A DNA stretch of 64,000 nt from Annulohypoxylon bovei var. microspora (taxonomy: Eukaryota > Ascomycota > Sordariomycetes > Xylariales > Hypoxylaceae): positions 1 through 64,000 of the forward strand of contig MU405378.1 in assembly GCA_022836615.1 (NCBI GenBank), read 5' to 3'. Shown in pieces: positions 1 to 13,191 of this stretch; positions within the stretch are counted from its first letter, which is position 1; each line of letters starts with the position of its first letter. The notes beneath the pieces are model-generated. The model was given only the letters and a program-made list of their open reading frames with translations. It searched no databases and was not told the DNA's origin. The translations under genes were made by a program, and so were the position numbers.

Positions 1-3000
1 ATATAAAATTAATTCCTTAAATTACTTATTTAAGTAAGTTATATATTTTTTAATTAATAAAAAGTGTTAATTAAATAATAAAGGGATAATATTTACATAA
101 TATAATAATAATTTTAATATTAATTTTATATATAACTTATTTAATATAAAGGCAATTTATTAACTTTTAAAATTTAAAATAAATATTAAAACTTAAAAAG
201 TTAATTAATTTTTAAATAATTTTATTAATCTTGTAAACGAATAACCCGTTATAAAATTCAAGGCGTTTAATTAACAATTAAAAAAAACCAAAATAATTAA
301 TTACATAAAAGTTATAACATTTTAATTTCTTAAATTAATAAAAAATCATTAAATCTTAATAAATAATACCGGTACACCATTAAAATTAATTATGTGTGAA
401 TATTAATAATAAACCAATTTAATATATGGTTTTAATTTTATTTTTAAAAAATACTTAAGTATTTAATTATATTAATATTATATTAACATTATAATATAAT
501 AAAATAAATATATTATATATAATTAAATCTTAAGATTATATGAATTTATTTTACTTTTTCGTAAATTAATTAATTATATATATAATAAAAATACAAAACA
601 CCATAATATATAACTTAAATATATTTTATAATTAAAATAACATATTATTTTATTTATCCATTAAAATTTAAGGGGGGAATGGGTTTTTTATAAACGAAAC
701 TTTAAATCCTTTTATTTTACATTTTATACCTTATATTTTAATAAATATATATTTTAACCTACTTAAGTACTTATTTAGCTTCGAAACTTTAACATTAATA
801 ACTTTAATGACTTTAATGGTTTTAATAATTTTAAAAGTTCTAATCACTTTTATGGCCTTAATAACTTCAATGGTTTTAATAATTTTAATCGCTTTAAACT
901 TTTTAACAAACTTAATAAATTTAACACCTTTAATAATATTTATGTCCTTTTAAGTAACTTTAATATAAATTTAATTTATTTTAACCTTTTAAGTTTACAT
1001 ACCATTTTATTAATTATATATATAATTTAACTTTAATTAATCGTACACATAACTTAATTTTATTTAATTTAATATTTAAATTAACCTTAATTAATTATAC
1101 ATATAATTTTTTTTTAATTAATTTAATATATTATTTTATTAATTTTAAAGTAATATAATTAAAATTTACGCATAAAATTCATCCACTTCCCATTGTAATT
1201 AAAAAACTTAAACTTATTTATAAAAATTATTAAATCTTTTTTTTAATAATGTAATTATAATTTACCCGTAAAAATCATTTAATTCATCATATAATTAAAG
1301 AGCTTAAATTTAATTACCCACTTTATTTAATTTATTTAAATATTAAAATAATAATAATATAAAAATATATTAATATTATATGTAATTATATAAAAGCTTA
1401 TGTATAATATTTAATATATTAAATTTAATTAATTTTATATTACTTTTTTTTAAGTTATTTAAAAAAAACTTTATTTATAAAAAAAATATTTTTTATAATA
1501 AATAATTCGAAAAAATATATAAAATATTCTTATATAACCAATAATATTACGAGTTTATTATTAAATAAATAAATTATTACCATTAAATAATAAATTTAAT
1601 TATACTTTTTTAAAAATTTAATATGCATTATAAATCTTTTAATATATTCCGAGAAAAATAAAAATGTAAAAAAAGTGTAATAAAACATTTTTATAAACTA
1701 TTAAAAGTAAGAAAAACAAAGTTTATATATTATTTATATTTAAATATATATAATAAACTTTACAAAACTTAACTTATAATAATTAAGCTTATGAATTAAA
1801 ATAAGGTTTTTTAAAAAGAACCAAGGTATAATTTAATTAAATTATTATAATATATTATTTATTTATTTATTTACTTATTTATATAAAATAATATTATGTG
1901 GTAATAATTACCGCCGCTGCTTTTCCATGTAGCTTGGTTTATAATTAATAATTAACTTTTTTTTTATTTTATTAATGAAATAAATAACAATGGATATAAA
2001 AAGAATCTTAATATTTTAATATAAAATAATATATTATTTAAAAGGTTTTATATATTAATTATATTCTTAAATACTTAAAGCATAATTAAATAAATAATAG
2101 GTATATAAATATTATATTAACATTTAATTAATATTTAAACTTAATAATAATTTATCCATTATATTTTAATAAATAACCGTTATAATTCAAGTAATTTAAT
2201 TATTAAAAAAGAATTATATAATGTGGGTATACTTTAATTTATACGCGCACAATTTTATTTAATTTTAATAATATTTATTTCCTTATATAAATACCAATGT
2301 AAATTTATATATTTCTTTTATTAACTTTTATATTATTAACTTTTAAATCGAATAATTTTACGAATAATTATTATAATAAAATGCATTTAAACTTATGCGA
2401 TAATTATTTTAAATTAAAAGTGAATAATATAAATTACACCGTTTTAATATTAATATTAATTAAAATAAATAAAAAAAAATATAAAATGTATATAATAATT
2501 ATAATAATTATTAAAGGCTTACCAAAGGAAATCGCGTGTAACCGATCCGAAATAACATTATTAATAATATTTTAATGCGTTATAAAACGTTATAATTTAA
2601 ATTTTATTAAAATTTATAAAATTTTTATTATTTAAATTAAAACTTTTTAATATTAAACATTAATTTTTATTTAATATGATTTAAGTAAATGTGAAAATGT
2701 AATGTTATTAATTAAAAAACTTTTAAAGTTATTTATTTTAATTAATAAAAACTTTAAATAAATTCATGAATTTTACCGCTTATGTATTTTACCACGGTAA
2801 TTTATATGTGAAAATACTTAATATTTAATGCCGAAAAACCTTAATTTTAATAATAAAAATATAATTACATTAAAATAAAAATAATATATTTAAATTCGGT
2901 TAATTAAAAAGGTTTTATTATTTATTTCGTTTATTTTATTATAAAAACATAAGGATTTAAAATGGCGGTAAAAAAAATGCAAATATAAGGTAAAAATTTA

Positions 3001-3350
3001 AAAATTTTTTATATAAAAAAAAACATTAAAATTTTTAAAAAAATAAAGAAATATTAAAAGCCTTTAATTAAATGTTATAATAACTTAATTTTAAAACCAT
3101 TTAAATAACGTAAATACCTTAAATTTAACCGAAATTATTTTTTAAATTAATTAAGTTTTATGGTTTATAAAACCGTTCCGCCGCCGCTTACGATTTAATT
3201 AATTAAATTAAGCTTTTTTATAATTTAATTAAATGCATTTATAAAAAAGATTTTATTAAAAAAAAAACATGTTTATAATAATTAATTAATTACATCGTTT
3301 TTAAAGTAAGGCCTTTCAATTAATTAAATAATAAATCTCGACTTTCGAAA
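1..3350. other. A+T-rich RIP-degraded block, no gene recognised
   Basis: The sequence is almost entirely A and T, and the surviving C and G lie mostly in CG or CC contexts. Stop codons are dense in every frame. A short open frame at 2,381-2,575 is of random composition and is not called. The only structure I can point to is a degenerate short-unit repeat near 0.8-0.95 kb. The composition matches the blocks further right, where RIPed retrotransposons can be recognised, so decayed mobile DNA is the likely content, but no family can be named. Confidence 0.6.
786..955. repeat. Degenerate short-unit tandem repeat
   Basis: Variants of ACTTTAATGGTTTTAATAA recur. The segment TGGTTTTAATAATTTTAA appears twice about 53 bp apart (near 817 and 870), with related shorter units around it. 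It is probably a RIP-mutated minisatellite, and unit boundaries are unclear. Confidence 0.4.
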
Positions 3351-3438
3351 TGGTCCGTTCGCGAAAAAGTGGTTTTCGACAAGATTTAATTTTTCGAAAA
3401 CGAAAAGCTTATTAAAAGCTGGCTCTTGCGCACGGACC
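3351..3438. repeat. 88-bp module with inverted ends
   Basis: The module begins TGGTCCGTTCGCGAA and ends with a near reverse complement, TTGCGCACGGACCA, so the ends could pair over about 13 bp. The inner part also contains TTTTCGAAAA-type symmetry. In the second copy at 7,910 the left end is kept and the right end is lost to A+T changes. It lacks the T-arm and A-box sequences of a tRNA. Confidence 0.4.
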
Positions 3439-3596
3439 AGTTGGGTTAACCAGAACGATTACTTAAAGCGATTACGTAATTAACTCGTTTCAGTTCAATT
3501 GACCTTAATTTTTAACACAAGTTATATAAGTAAAAAAAAAATCCTTAATTTAAGGGATTTAATAACCCTTGGGAAAATAATTAAGGCATTAAAAAG

Positions 3597-3970
3597 GTGG
3601 CTACGGGTGGCCACGGGTGGCTGGACAAAGGGTCGTACGGGTGGTTCAACGGGTGGTTCAACGGGGGATACACGGGTGGTTACACCGGGGGTTGGACCGG
3701 TGGTTTAAATGGTGGCTAAACGGGAGGCTTAAGGGGTGGATCGACGGGTGGCTAATCGGGTGTTTAGATCGGGGGAGGCTACGGGGGTTAGACAGGTGGC
3801 TAGACCGGGGGTTAGACCGGTGGTTTGAAAGGTGGCTAAACGGGAGGCCCGGCGGGTGGTTTAAGGGTTTAATAAGGGGCGGCTTAAGGGGTGGTTAGGT
3901 AAACGGGTGGCTGCATGGGTGGCTTAATAAGGGTTCGATGGGGTGTTTAACGGGTGGTTAAAGGGGAGCT
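3597..3970 (+). repeat. G-rich strand-asymmetric minisatellite
   Basis: About 370 bp of degenerate 10-15 bp units of the type ACGGGTGGYT, with runs of GGG and GGGG on the plus strand and few C. The counterpart in the second copy (about 8,130-8,440) has the same register but many G to A changes, giving AATGGTT or AAAGGTT units. The G-runs could form G-quadruplexes. Open frames across it read only Trp/Gly/Arg/Leu-rich repeats and are not taken as genes. Confidence 0.65.
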
Positions 3971-4100
3971 TCAAAGGATGTGCGCGAACAATGGTTTCGT
4001 TGCATGGTAAAAGAAATAAAAGTGGGAGATCGGGGAATTAAACCATTGACCCCCGGCTAAACTCGGGATATTATGCCACTCGAACAAGTGGCTTTATGTT

Positions 4101-7100
4101 AAATTAAACAAGTTTAAAAATTAAAAGAAAATTAAATAAATAATTTAAATAATTTAATGTCCTTTAAGTTAATTTATACGTAATAAACTTTTATTTATTT
4201 CGAATAAAAATCTTTTATTTTAATTAATTAAAAGCTTTAACGTGTATAATATTTATAATATTAACCCACTTTTATAATAAAAATATTTAATTAAATTAAA
4301 AATTACAAAGTTTTAACGCTTTTTTTTATTTAAAAAGTTTTTAAAATTTTATTTTATAAAATAAAACGACATAATACTTTTTTTAAAATTAAATAAAAAA
4401 ATATAAAATATATAAGTTTTAATTTAAAAGTTTAATTTTATAAGAAAATAATAATTTATATTTTTATTATTTAATTATTTAACGTTACGTTATATTTTAT
4501 TATATTAATTTAATGTAATCTTTTATTATTTAATTTATATATTAAATATTAAAATTCATTTTTTATTATAAATTTAATTAATATAAATTTTATAAATACC
4601 CATTTATTAAATATATAATTAAAACCGCGCTTTAAATTCATTCCCGTTTTTAATAAAAAATAACGCGAAAAATTAAAACAATTTATTAAAATATATCACT
4701 TTAATTATAAATAATTAATTACATTTGTTTTTTTTAACGTTTATAATATTTATAACTTGTTTTATAATATAACTTATTATATTTATTATATCATTATTAA
4801 TAATATTTAAATTAAAAATAAAAAAATTATTAAATTATATTTTTTAAAACTTAATTTTATTAATGATAATATTTTATCTTATAAACGGTTTAAACCCGTA
4901 AATGATATTTTTTTTTTAAAATGATATTTTTTTTATGTTTTAATATATATTAATGGTATATTAATTCGATCATTATTTATTTTTAATATTTTATTAATAA
5001 AATATAAAAACCTTATATTTAATTATTTTTAATTTTTAAAAATAATAATTCTTATTTAAATTATTAAAGCTTTAAAAAAGTTTATAAATTTAATTATTTA
5101 TTTTATTTTATAATAACGTTTATTTTTTATACGATTCGTTTATAATATTTTATTATATAATAATATATTTGTTTTTATTTTAAATATTTTATATTATGCT
5201 TTTAATAATTTAAAGTTAATTTAAATCGAATAATATACATAAATATCTTAAAAATATAAAGGTGAAAAAAACTCACCTTGCTTGTGGTAACATAATATAT
5301 TTCCGAAGTAATGTTTATTTTTTATAAAATTAAAATAACATTATTATAATATTAAAATTTAATTTTAATAATATAAGGAAATATTATTTCGTTACGTATG
5401 TTTTTAACGCGCCGGATAAATCTAAAAATATTAATATGGAAATGTTTTAATTATATTATAATATTTTATATTTAAATATTTTACGGGTTTTAATAAAATT
5501 CCTTTTCGTTTATTTTACTTAATTTATTTTTATTAATTTCATTATTATGCTTTTTAATAATAATAATAATAATAAATTATATTTTATTAACTTTAAGGAT
5601 GGTAAATATAAACGGTGTATAAAAATAATTTAAATAAAAAATCTTTTTAAATTATTAATTAAAGCCATTAAAATTTACAAGATATTAATTTTAATTAATA
5701 AAAAACGAAAGTTTAATAAAATAAAATAAATTTATTTATTACGAATTAATTAAATAAAATTAATTAAATAAAAACACTTATATAATAAAATTAATTAATT
5801 TTATTTAATACACATAAATTAAATAAAATTAATTAAAAATAAAAATAAAAATTAAAAATGTAACGATTATTTTTTAAATAAAAAGTTTAATTCCGATTTT
5901 AAACCACTTAAAAAAAGGTTACGGTTATATTTAAATGATAAAAAAAATAATAATAATAATAATATAAAATATATTAAATTAAATATTAAAAATAATATTA
6001 ATTATATTACGAGTTATATTTATTTAAATATAAAGGATAATTATTTATATAACATGTATTATAATATTATATTAAAATTATTTTTATTTATAATAAATTT
6101 AAGTTATAATAATTTTTAACCATTTAATAATTTATAACCATTTTCATTTACATTAAATAATGTTATTAAATATTTAAATTTTTTTAAGTTTAATTTTAAT
6201 GGATATATTCGTTAAAATATTACCATACATTTTTTTATATTATATACTTTTAATTTTCTAATTTAACATAAATGCATAAAGAATTTATTTATAATTAAAA
6301 GTGTTTTTTTTATAAATTAAAATAAATATTTATAAAAATTATATATTTATTTTTTATATTATAAGGTTTTTTATTAAAAAGGTTATATTATAAGGTATAT
6401 AATTATGGTTATTTTATATATAAAAAAACATATAAATGGTTAATTAATGAATTTATTAATTAATTTATAATTAATTAATATTTAAGTTTAATAAAGGTAA
6501 TTATATAAAAAAAGCTTTAATATGTTTTTTTTTTTTATAATTTTTAATATTTAATAATTTATAAATAACTTAAATAAAAAAAACTTTTAAGTAAAATGAT
6601 TTTTATAATATATTGAAATTTACAATTACGTAACGATTTTAATTTCAATTATTAAAAAGGATTTTCATAAATGTAATATAATTTAACTTATTTACTAAGA
6701 ATATTATTAAAGCTTAGCTTATAAAAATAATTTAACGAGTTAAATTAAGAATTTGAAACCGGATTTTTTAAGTTCAAAGAAATTAAAAAGGCCGGAACGG
6801 GTAAATTATATTTAAGGGTAACGTTAAAATAATTGTTTTAAAATCACCAATTATTAGTTCGGGGGCGTTTTTGTTTAAATTATTTAATTGCATAAAAAAC
6901 GGTATTTAAGTGTATTAATTATTTTAAGGAAATTTAATAAGTAATAAAATAAAAGCATTTAAAGTTATATGGTTAATTAAAATAAAACAAGTAAAATAAC
7001 AACGAGGTTAAATTATATAATAAATATAAAATTAATTATAAGATTATAAGTTAATAAAAACCTTATTATTTTTATAAGTTAAAGGTACGTACCTTAAAGG

Positions 7101-7909
7101 TATTTTTTAAGTATAATCGTTAAAAAAAAATATATATTAATTATTTAATTTATTTTAATTAAAAAAACATGTTAATTTATATGATTTAATTTAAAGAAAA
7201 AAGTTAATTTAAATAATTAATAAGTAAATTAATTATATTTAATTAAAGAATTAATTTAATTATTAAAATAAATTAAAAAAATGATTTTAAAGTTCGTAAT
7301 ATTAATTTTTATTTTTATGTTTTAAATTCTTTATAAAAGGTTATTATATCGAAGTTTTTTTTTTCTTTAAAAGTAATATTATTTGAAATAAAAAAGTAAA
7401 TGTATTTTATATTTAATTTATATTATGTTTTTATATTATTTTATTAAATGTTAATTTAACTTTAATAAATCTTAATTAATTAACGTTAAATCTTTGGATT
7501 ATTTTTGCTTTTATTAATTAAGTGAATTTTAAGGTTATATGGGTTTTAATTTAACATGATATTTTTTTACCGTAATTAATTAAGTATATTATAACGATAT
7601 ATGGGTTTAAATAAAAGTTTATTAAATAACACTTAATAACTTAAAATTAATAAAGTTTACATAAAAAAAATTAATTACATAAAATTATAATAACTTATAA
7701 TTTGTTTTTTTAAAAGTTAATTAATCACTTAAATTAAGGGTTTTTTTATTTATTAAAAGTTAAGTTTTTAAGTTATTAAAAGTAAAAAAATCTTATTATT
7801 TTTAAAAAGGTTATATTCATTATTATTAATTAAATGTTTTTTATTAATGGTAAATTAAAGTTAAATTTTTTAATTAATTAAATTAATAAGGTTCATTTAA
7901 GTTTTAAGG
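4101..7909. other. A+T-rich interval between the two direct repeats
   Basis: 3.8 kb of RIP-type sequence without usable reading frames. A slightly less degraded patch lies near 6,740-6,870. If the flanking repeats are LTRs this would be the element's interior, but no RT, integrase or gag motif could be read in either strand. Confidence 0.45.
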
Positions 7910-8583
7910 TGGTCCGTTCGCGAATAATGGTTTTTTAATATAATTCAATTTTTTAAAAACGAAAAGTTTATTAAAAGGTGGTTTTTATATATAAATTAAA
8001 TGTGGCAGCTTTAATTAATTAATTATATAAAGCGTTTATGTAATTAATTCCTTTTAATTTAATTAATTTTAATTTTTAACATAAATTATATAAATAAAAA
8101 AAAATCCTTAATTTAAAAAAGTGGTTAAAACGTTAAAAAGGTAATTACAAATGGTTATAAATAATTAAAAAGAAAACTTAACAAAGGTTTAATAAATGGT
8201 TCATTAAAAAATGATTAAATAAACGGGTGGTTAAATTAAAGGTTAAATAAATAATTAAACCAAAGGTTAAACGAATGGTTTAATAAAAAATATATAAATG
8301 GTTAAAAAGGAAATTATACAAGTTATTTAATAAGGAATAAATAAGTGGTTAAACGGGAAGTTTAATAAAAAAGTGGTTTAATAAGTGATTAAACAAGAGG
8401 CTTAAAAGGAGGTTCAAGGGGTGGTTACACAGGTGGGCGGGGGTTGAGCGATTACGTACCTAACTAATGGTAAACGGTTTCGTCGCATGGTAAAAGAAAT
8501 AAAAGTGCGAGACCGGGGAATTAAATCATTGACCCTTAGTTAAATTCTAAATATTATATTACCCGAAGGGGTGGCCTTACGTT
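7910..8583. repeat. Long direct repeat, copy B (possible LTR)
   Basis: Second copy of the 3,351-4,100 repeat, 674 bp, with one stretch of about 50 bp missing and strong G to A and C to T conversion. The left landmark TGGTCCGTTCGCGAA and the right landmark GTGGCCTTACGTT are intact. The block with GCATGGTAAAAGAAATAAAA and GAATTAAA is nearly identical to copy A. The G-rich tandem array is here mostly converted to A. Confidence 0.6.
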
Positions 8584-9457
8584 TTAATATTAATATAATT
8601 TTAAAAGGGTAATTTTATGTTATGTTTTATGTTACGCTTTAAATTATTATAATATATAATTAAAATAATTAAATAAATGTAATTAATATATATTAATAAA
8701 TATTTTAATTAATTAAAAAAATTGGTTTTAATTTAATAAAGTTATATTATTAAGTATTTATTTTAATATATATGTAAAATTTTAATAAAAATGTATAAAA
8801 CTTTTGTAAATATTTAAGTATAAAGATTTTATATTTTTTTTTTAAAGTTTAATAATATTTTTTTCTTTTTAAAATTTAATAATTAATTATTATAATTTAA
8901 AATATTTCATTATTTCTTTTTTTTTTAAAAATATAACGTAAAAAAAAATATATTTATATGGTTTAAAACCTTAATGTTTTAACCTTTATATGTATGCACG
9001 ATTTTATTAAATATATAAAAATTTTTTTTCTTTTTTTTTTAAAGTATGTAAATATATACTTTTTTAAAACTTTTTCATCTTAAATACGTGAGTATATTAT
9101 TAAAACAAAAAGTAATAAAATCACTTTAATAATTAATTTTTTAAACCCGTTTTTTTTTAAATTATATCCACTTTAACCACTTATTTTACCATCGTTATAT
9201 CATTTAAATAATAGCTATTATTAACCATTTATTTATATATATCATGGATTTTAATCGTTAATTAAACTTCGTAATAATGGCATAAAATATAATTAATTTA
9301 TTAAAAGAATTTTCATTATGCCGGAACTTACTTATAATCGATTAAAGCTAATAAATTTTAATTGTTTTACAAAATATATAAATTAATATTAACATTATTA
9401 AAGGTAATATAAATGCTTTTAAAAAGCTTTTTTATTATTAATATTTTTTTAACGAAT

Positions 9458-9582
9458 ATTATTATTATTAACATTTACTTTAATAATTTTAAAGCATTTA
9501 TTATTATTATTAACATTTACTTTAATAATTTCAAAAGAATTATTATTATTATTAACATTCACTTTAATAAATTTAAAACTCG
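9458..9582. repeat. 42-bp tandem repeat, three copies
   Basis: Three consecutive units each start ATTATTATTATTAACATT and continue CACTTTAATAA or TACTTTAATAA. They sit at 9,458, 9,500 and 9,542. Differences between units are few and mostly in the last 10 bases. Confidence 0.75.
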
Positions 9583-10023
9583 CATTTAAGCTTTATAAAT
9601 ATTTAATATATTTAATTATTTATTTATTAATATATTAATTAAAATTTTATTATAAAGATATTAATTTAATTATGCGTTTATATAATAATAATATTATATT
9701 ACTAAATGTTAAATTAAAACCATTTCGATTAATATTAAGCAATTAAATTATTAAAGATTTTATAACATTTATATCGGGTATTAAAACTTTTAATGGTATG
9801 AAATTATATAATAATATTATAATAAATATTTATATTTTATTAAGTTTTAAAGTTAATAAATTATTATAAACTTTAAGCTTAAATATGGCGGGAAATGTTA
9901 ATATAAAAAAGTAAAAATTATTATAAACATATAATATTATTTTTTTTCGTCATTGAAAATTAAGATTAAATAAATAAATGGGTTAATAAATTAATAAATA
10001 AATGATAAATGGGTTTTTAAATA

Positions 10024-10150
10024 ATTAAGTATTAGGTATTAAGTATTAAATTCTTGGATTTTTAAGTTTTTAAGTTTAAATATTAAATATTAAATATTAA
10101 ATATTAGGTTCTTAAATTCTTAAGTTCTTAGGTTTTTAAGTATTAATTAT
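10024..10150. repeat. Short tandem repeat of TATTAA / TTCTTAAG type
   Basis: A run of 7-bp TATTAAA/TATTAGG units is followed by 8-9 bp TTCTTAAG/TTCTTAGG units. It looks like a short-unit minisatellite altered by G to A change. The units do not match the fungal telomere repeat TTAGGG. Confidence 0.5.
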
Positions 10151-12163
10151 TAAGGTTTAATATTTTTTGTTTTTTAAAATATTAATGTAAAAAAATATTT
10201 AAGTAATATATAAATACATACCATTTAAAACTATTTTAATGCATTAAATATATTTATTTTTTTTAATTTTTTTTTTTTTTAAAAAATATAATTTAATGAA
10301 ATTATTATTAACTTTATTAAATATTCCATTTCAATGCTTACTTACTTATTAAACAATGTTTAATTTATTATATACATTTCGCACATTAATAATACTTTTC
10401 TTTGCATATAAATCCTTATAAAAATACATATATTTTTAACGCTTATTTCGCGCACTTCGTTAATTTACTTTTAAAAAAATTCCACCCGCTTTCACACCTA
10501 TCTATATACCTTCCCTTTTTTCTCATTTTTATTTTTTCATTATTCCGTTAAATTTTTTATAATTACATGTTTAAATAAATTTTATAAAACACTTTTAAAT
10601 AAATTAAATTACATTTTTAAAAAATTATTAAATGGATGAAAAATTATATTAAAAACTAAATGCATTTAAAAAATATTAAATAAAATAACCTTGTTACACC
10701 CTTTAATATGTGTAAGCGAAATGTGGGTTAAATCGATTAAATTAAAATGGTCCATTAATACTTTGGTTTTTTATATAAATTATATTTAAATAAATGTATT
10801 TTTTTTTTATATTAATTAAAAAAATGGATTTAAGATTTTATTATAAACTTTATTATTACTTTTTAATAATCCCTTTTAACTTAATTATTAAATTTAAAAG
10901 GTTAAAAGATTATTTTTCATTTAATTTAAAACGTAATAACTTAATTAATTCATTGGATAAATAAATAAACTTATATATATAACCTTAAGTTTTAAAAGTA
11001 TAAAATAATTAATTAATGAAAATAATAACATGTAATAAATAAAAAATTCTTAATTATATCGTATAATCGTTCGTTAATTAATAAAACGTAAATCGTTATT
11101 TTTTAAAATTAAATAATAAAATAATATTATTTATTTATTTACCTTTTATATGTAAATCTTTTATAATATTTAAGCTTAAAAAACCTTGACCATTAATAAA
11201 TATCATTTATATAATTAAAAGGTTTTTTCGAAATTTAAAACCTTAAAATCTTTTAATTTTCTTTTAAATTTACCATGAAATTCCTTAAGAATTATTTTAT
11301 TAATCGTCCCAAAAGTTTATGTTTAATGTTAAATTATAAAATCGTTTATATTACTTAAATAAATTACGTTAATTATTAATTAAGTAACTTTTTACTTTTT
11401 CGTTGGTTTATTATTTAACGGGAAATAATTAATGGTAAAAAATATAAAAAATAAATTATTTAATAAGTTAAATAAATTGTTTAATATATTAAACCAATTG
11501 TTATTAATAACTTGTAAAATAATAATTAAAACTTTAATAATGTTAATAAATAAAAACGTGTTATTTATAAAGCCTTTTTTCGTGTTTAATGATTTAAGCG
11601 TTTATGGATTTAACTTTACCAAAGGTTTAATCATAATATTTTCCGCAATTAAATCTAATTTTTTAATTTTTAATAAAATAATAAGTTATTTTTTTATTAC
11701 AATTAAATTTGTGTTATTAAGCGAAGATGATTTTTTTTTAATAAATATTAATTATTGCTTTTTTTTAATTAATTTTAATAAATTATTTTATTTTATACGT
11801 TTAAGTTTTTACGATAAAGAAAATCATTTTTTTCTTTATGTAATAATCATAATATTTAAAAACTTATTTTTATTTAATATATTAAAAGTAAGGTTAATGA
11901 AGATTCGCTTCGAAAAAATGGTTACATTTATAATAAGCGTAATACTTTATTAATATATATTAATAATATATAAAATATAAATAAAATTTTAATATACTTA
12001 ATTTACCGTAACATTATATTAAATAAATTACCATAATATTTTTATAAACTTTAAACATATAAATTAATTTAATAAAACATGTTTATGTTTACTTTAATTA
12101 AAGAAAGAATTATTATTTAATTCTTTATTTCGAAAAGTTTTTCCCTTTAATTATATAAATAAA

Positions 12164-12388
12164 ATGAAGGAAGATAAAAAATACCTTTTTTTTATTAACA
12201 TAAATAAAATAAAAGAAGACGAAAAAAGCTTTCTTTTCATTAGCGTAAATAAAATGAAGGAAAACGAAAGAAATTTTCTTTTTATTAACGTAAATAATAT
12301 AAAAAAAAATAAAAAGAGTCTTTTATTTGTTAATATAAATGGGATAAAAGAAAATAAAAAAGGTTTTACCTTTAATCTTATAATTAAA
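12164..12388 (+). repeat. 45-bp tandem repeat, five units, open as 15-residue repeats
   Basis: Five head-to-tail 45-bp units start at 12,164, 12,209, 12,254, 12,299 and 12,344. They stay open in one frame and read as 15-residue units of the form (M/I)KE(D/N)(E/K)K-x-(F/L)LF(I/V)N(V/I)N, part of an 85-codon open frame ending at 12,421. An uninterrupted repeat-coding frame is unusual in a RIPed block. No family is recognised. It may be a fragment of a repeat-containing gene, or simply a minisatellite whose period happens to be a multiple of three. Confidence 0.6.
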
Positions 12389-13143
12389 GAAGCAATTTAC
12401 TTTTTATATATAATTATATAAGCGATATAAATCTTATTAATTATGTTATTAAATAATTTAAAAGGCATCGTTTTATTATTAAATAATATATTTATTATTA
12501 TATTTTTATAATCCTTAAATTACATTAATTTAATATTAAAATGCGGTGATATTTTTATAAAAAAACGAACTTTATTTTATAGTTAATTTATATATAAGTT
12601 TGTTTTTTATTAAGTTTATACTTTTAAATAATATCGTTAATAAATTATTCGTATAAAGTGTAAAAAATTTACTTTTTAATATAAGGAATTATAACATTTA
12701 TTATCTTTAAAATATATTTATTAAATTAATTTCAAATTTAATTTCGATTTAATTTACATTTCTTAAATTTAATTATCGGTATAAATATAACCTTTTCGCT
12801 ATTTTCGTTAATATAATATTAATATAAATATATATTAATTTTTAATTTAATTATTATATTATGTTAATTAAAATAAAGTTATTACGTTGCTTTTAATTAA
12901 ATATTTGCTTTTTTAATATTATTATAATTATTTAATATGCTTATAATAATTAAATTATTGTTAATTAATAAATAATTATTAAAGATAAATGAGATTAAAT
13001 TAATATAAAACTACGTATATTAAAACACATTTTAATAAACATTTAAAAAGTTATTTAAATTGCGATATAAAGTAATTTAAAACTTAAGAAAAGACTTAAG
13101 AAAAGATTTAAAAGGAAAAAGCTTAAAAAAAAACTTAAAAAAA

Positions 13144-13191
13144 AGTAATAAATAAAGTAATAAATGAAGTAATAAATGAAGTAATAAATTA
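13144..13191. repeat. 12-bp tandem repeat, four units
   Basis: Four units of AGTAATAAAT(A/G/T)A follow an array of AAGACTTAAGAAA-like units at 13,080-13,140. Confidence 0.7.

Larger units (their letters stand above)
3351..4100. repeat. Long direct repeat, copy A (possible LTR)
   Basis: This 750-bp segment is repeated at 7,910-8,583. The shared landmarks occur in the same order: TGGTCCGTTCGCGAA at the left end, an AACGAAAAG..TATTAAAAG block, an A-run followed by TCCTTAATTTAA, a G-rich minisatellite, a GCATGGTAAAAGAAATAAAA block, and GTGGC(T/C)TTA(T/C)GTT at the right end. The 3.8 kb between the copies would suit a retrotransposon interior, so LTRs are one explanation. However, I found no TG..CA ends, target duplication or polypurine tract, so two copies of another repeat remain possible. 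This copy keeps far more G and C than the other. Confidence 0.6.

Noticed and set aside
3351..3438. tRNA-like pairing of the ends (GGTCCGT with ACGGACC followed by A)
   Set aside because: There is no T-arm, D-arm or A/B-box sequence in either orientation, and the copy at 7,910 does not keep the pairing.
3499..3898. Two overlapping open frames (Trp/Gly/Arg-rich repeats)
   Set aside because: They only translate the G-rich minisatellite in two registers and are lost in the second copy.
10024..10150. Telomere-like repeat
   Set aside because: Units such as TATTAGG and TTCTTAGG are irregular and never TTAGGG; there is no chromosome-end context.
11432..11953. 173-codon open frame in the left block
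   Set aside because: Only Ile, Leu, Phe, Asn and Lys dominate, without any motif, partner exon or normal-composition island around it. It is best explained by chance in G/C-poor DNA.
12164..13191. Tandem arrays as a CRISPR-like structure
   Set aside because: The repeats are head-to-tail without unique spacers, and the organism is a eukaryote.
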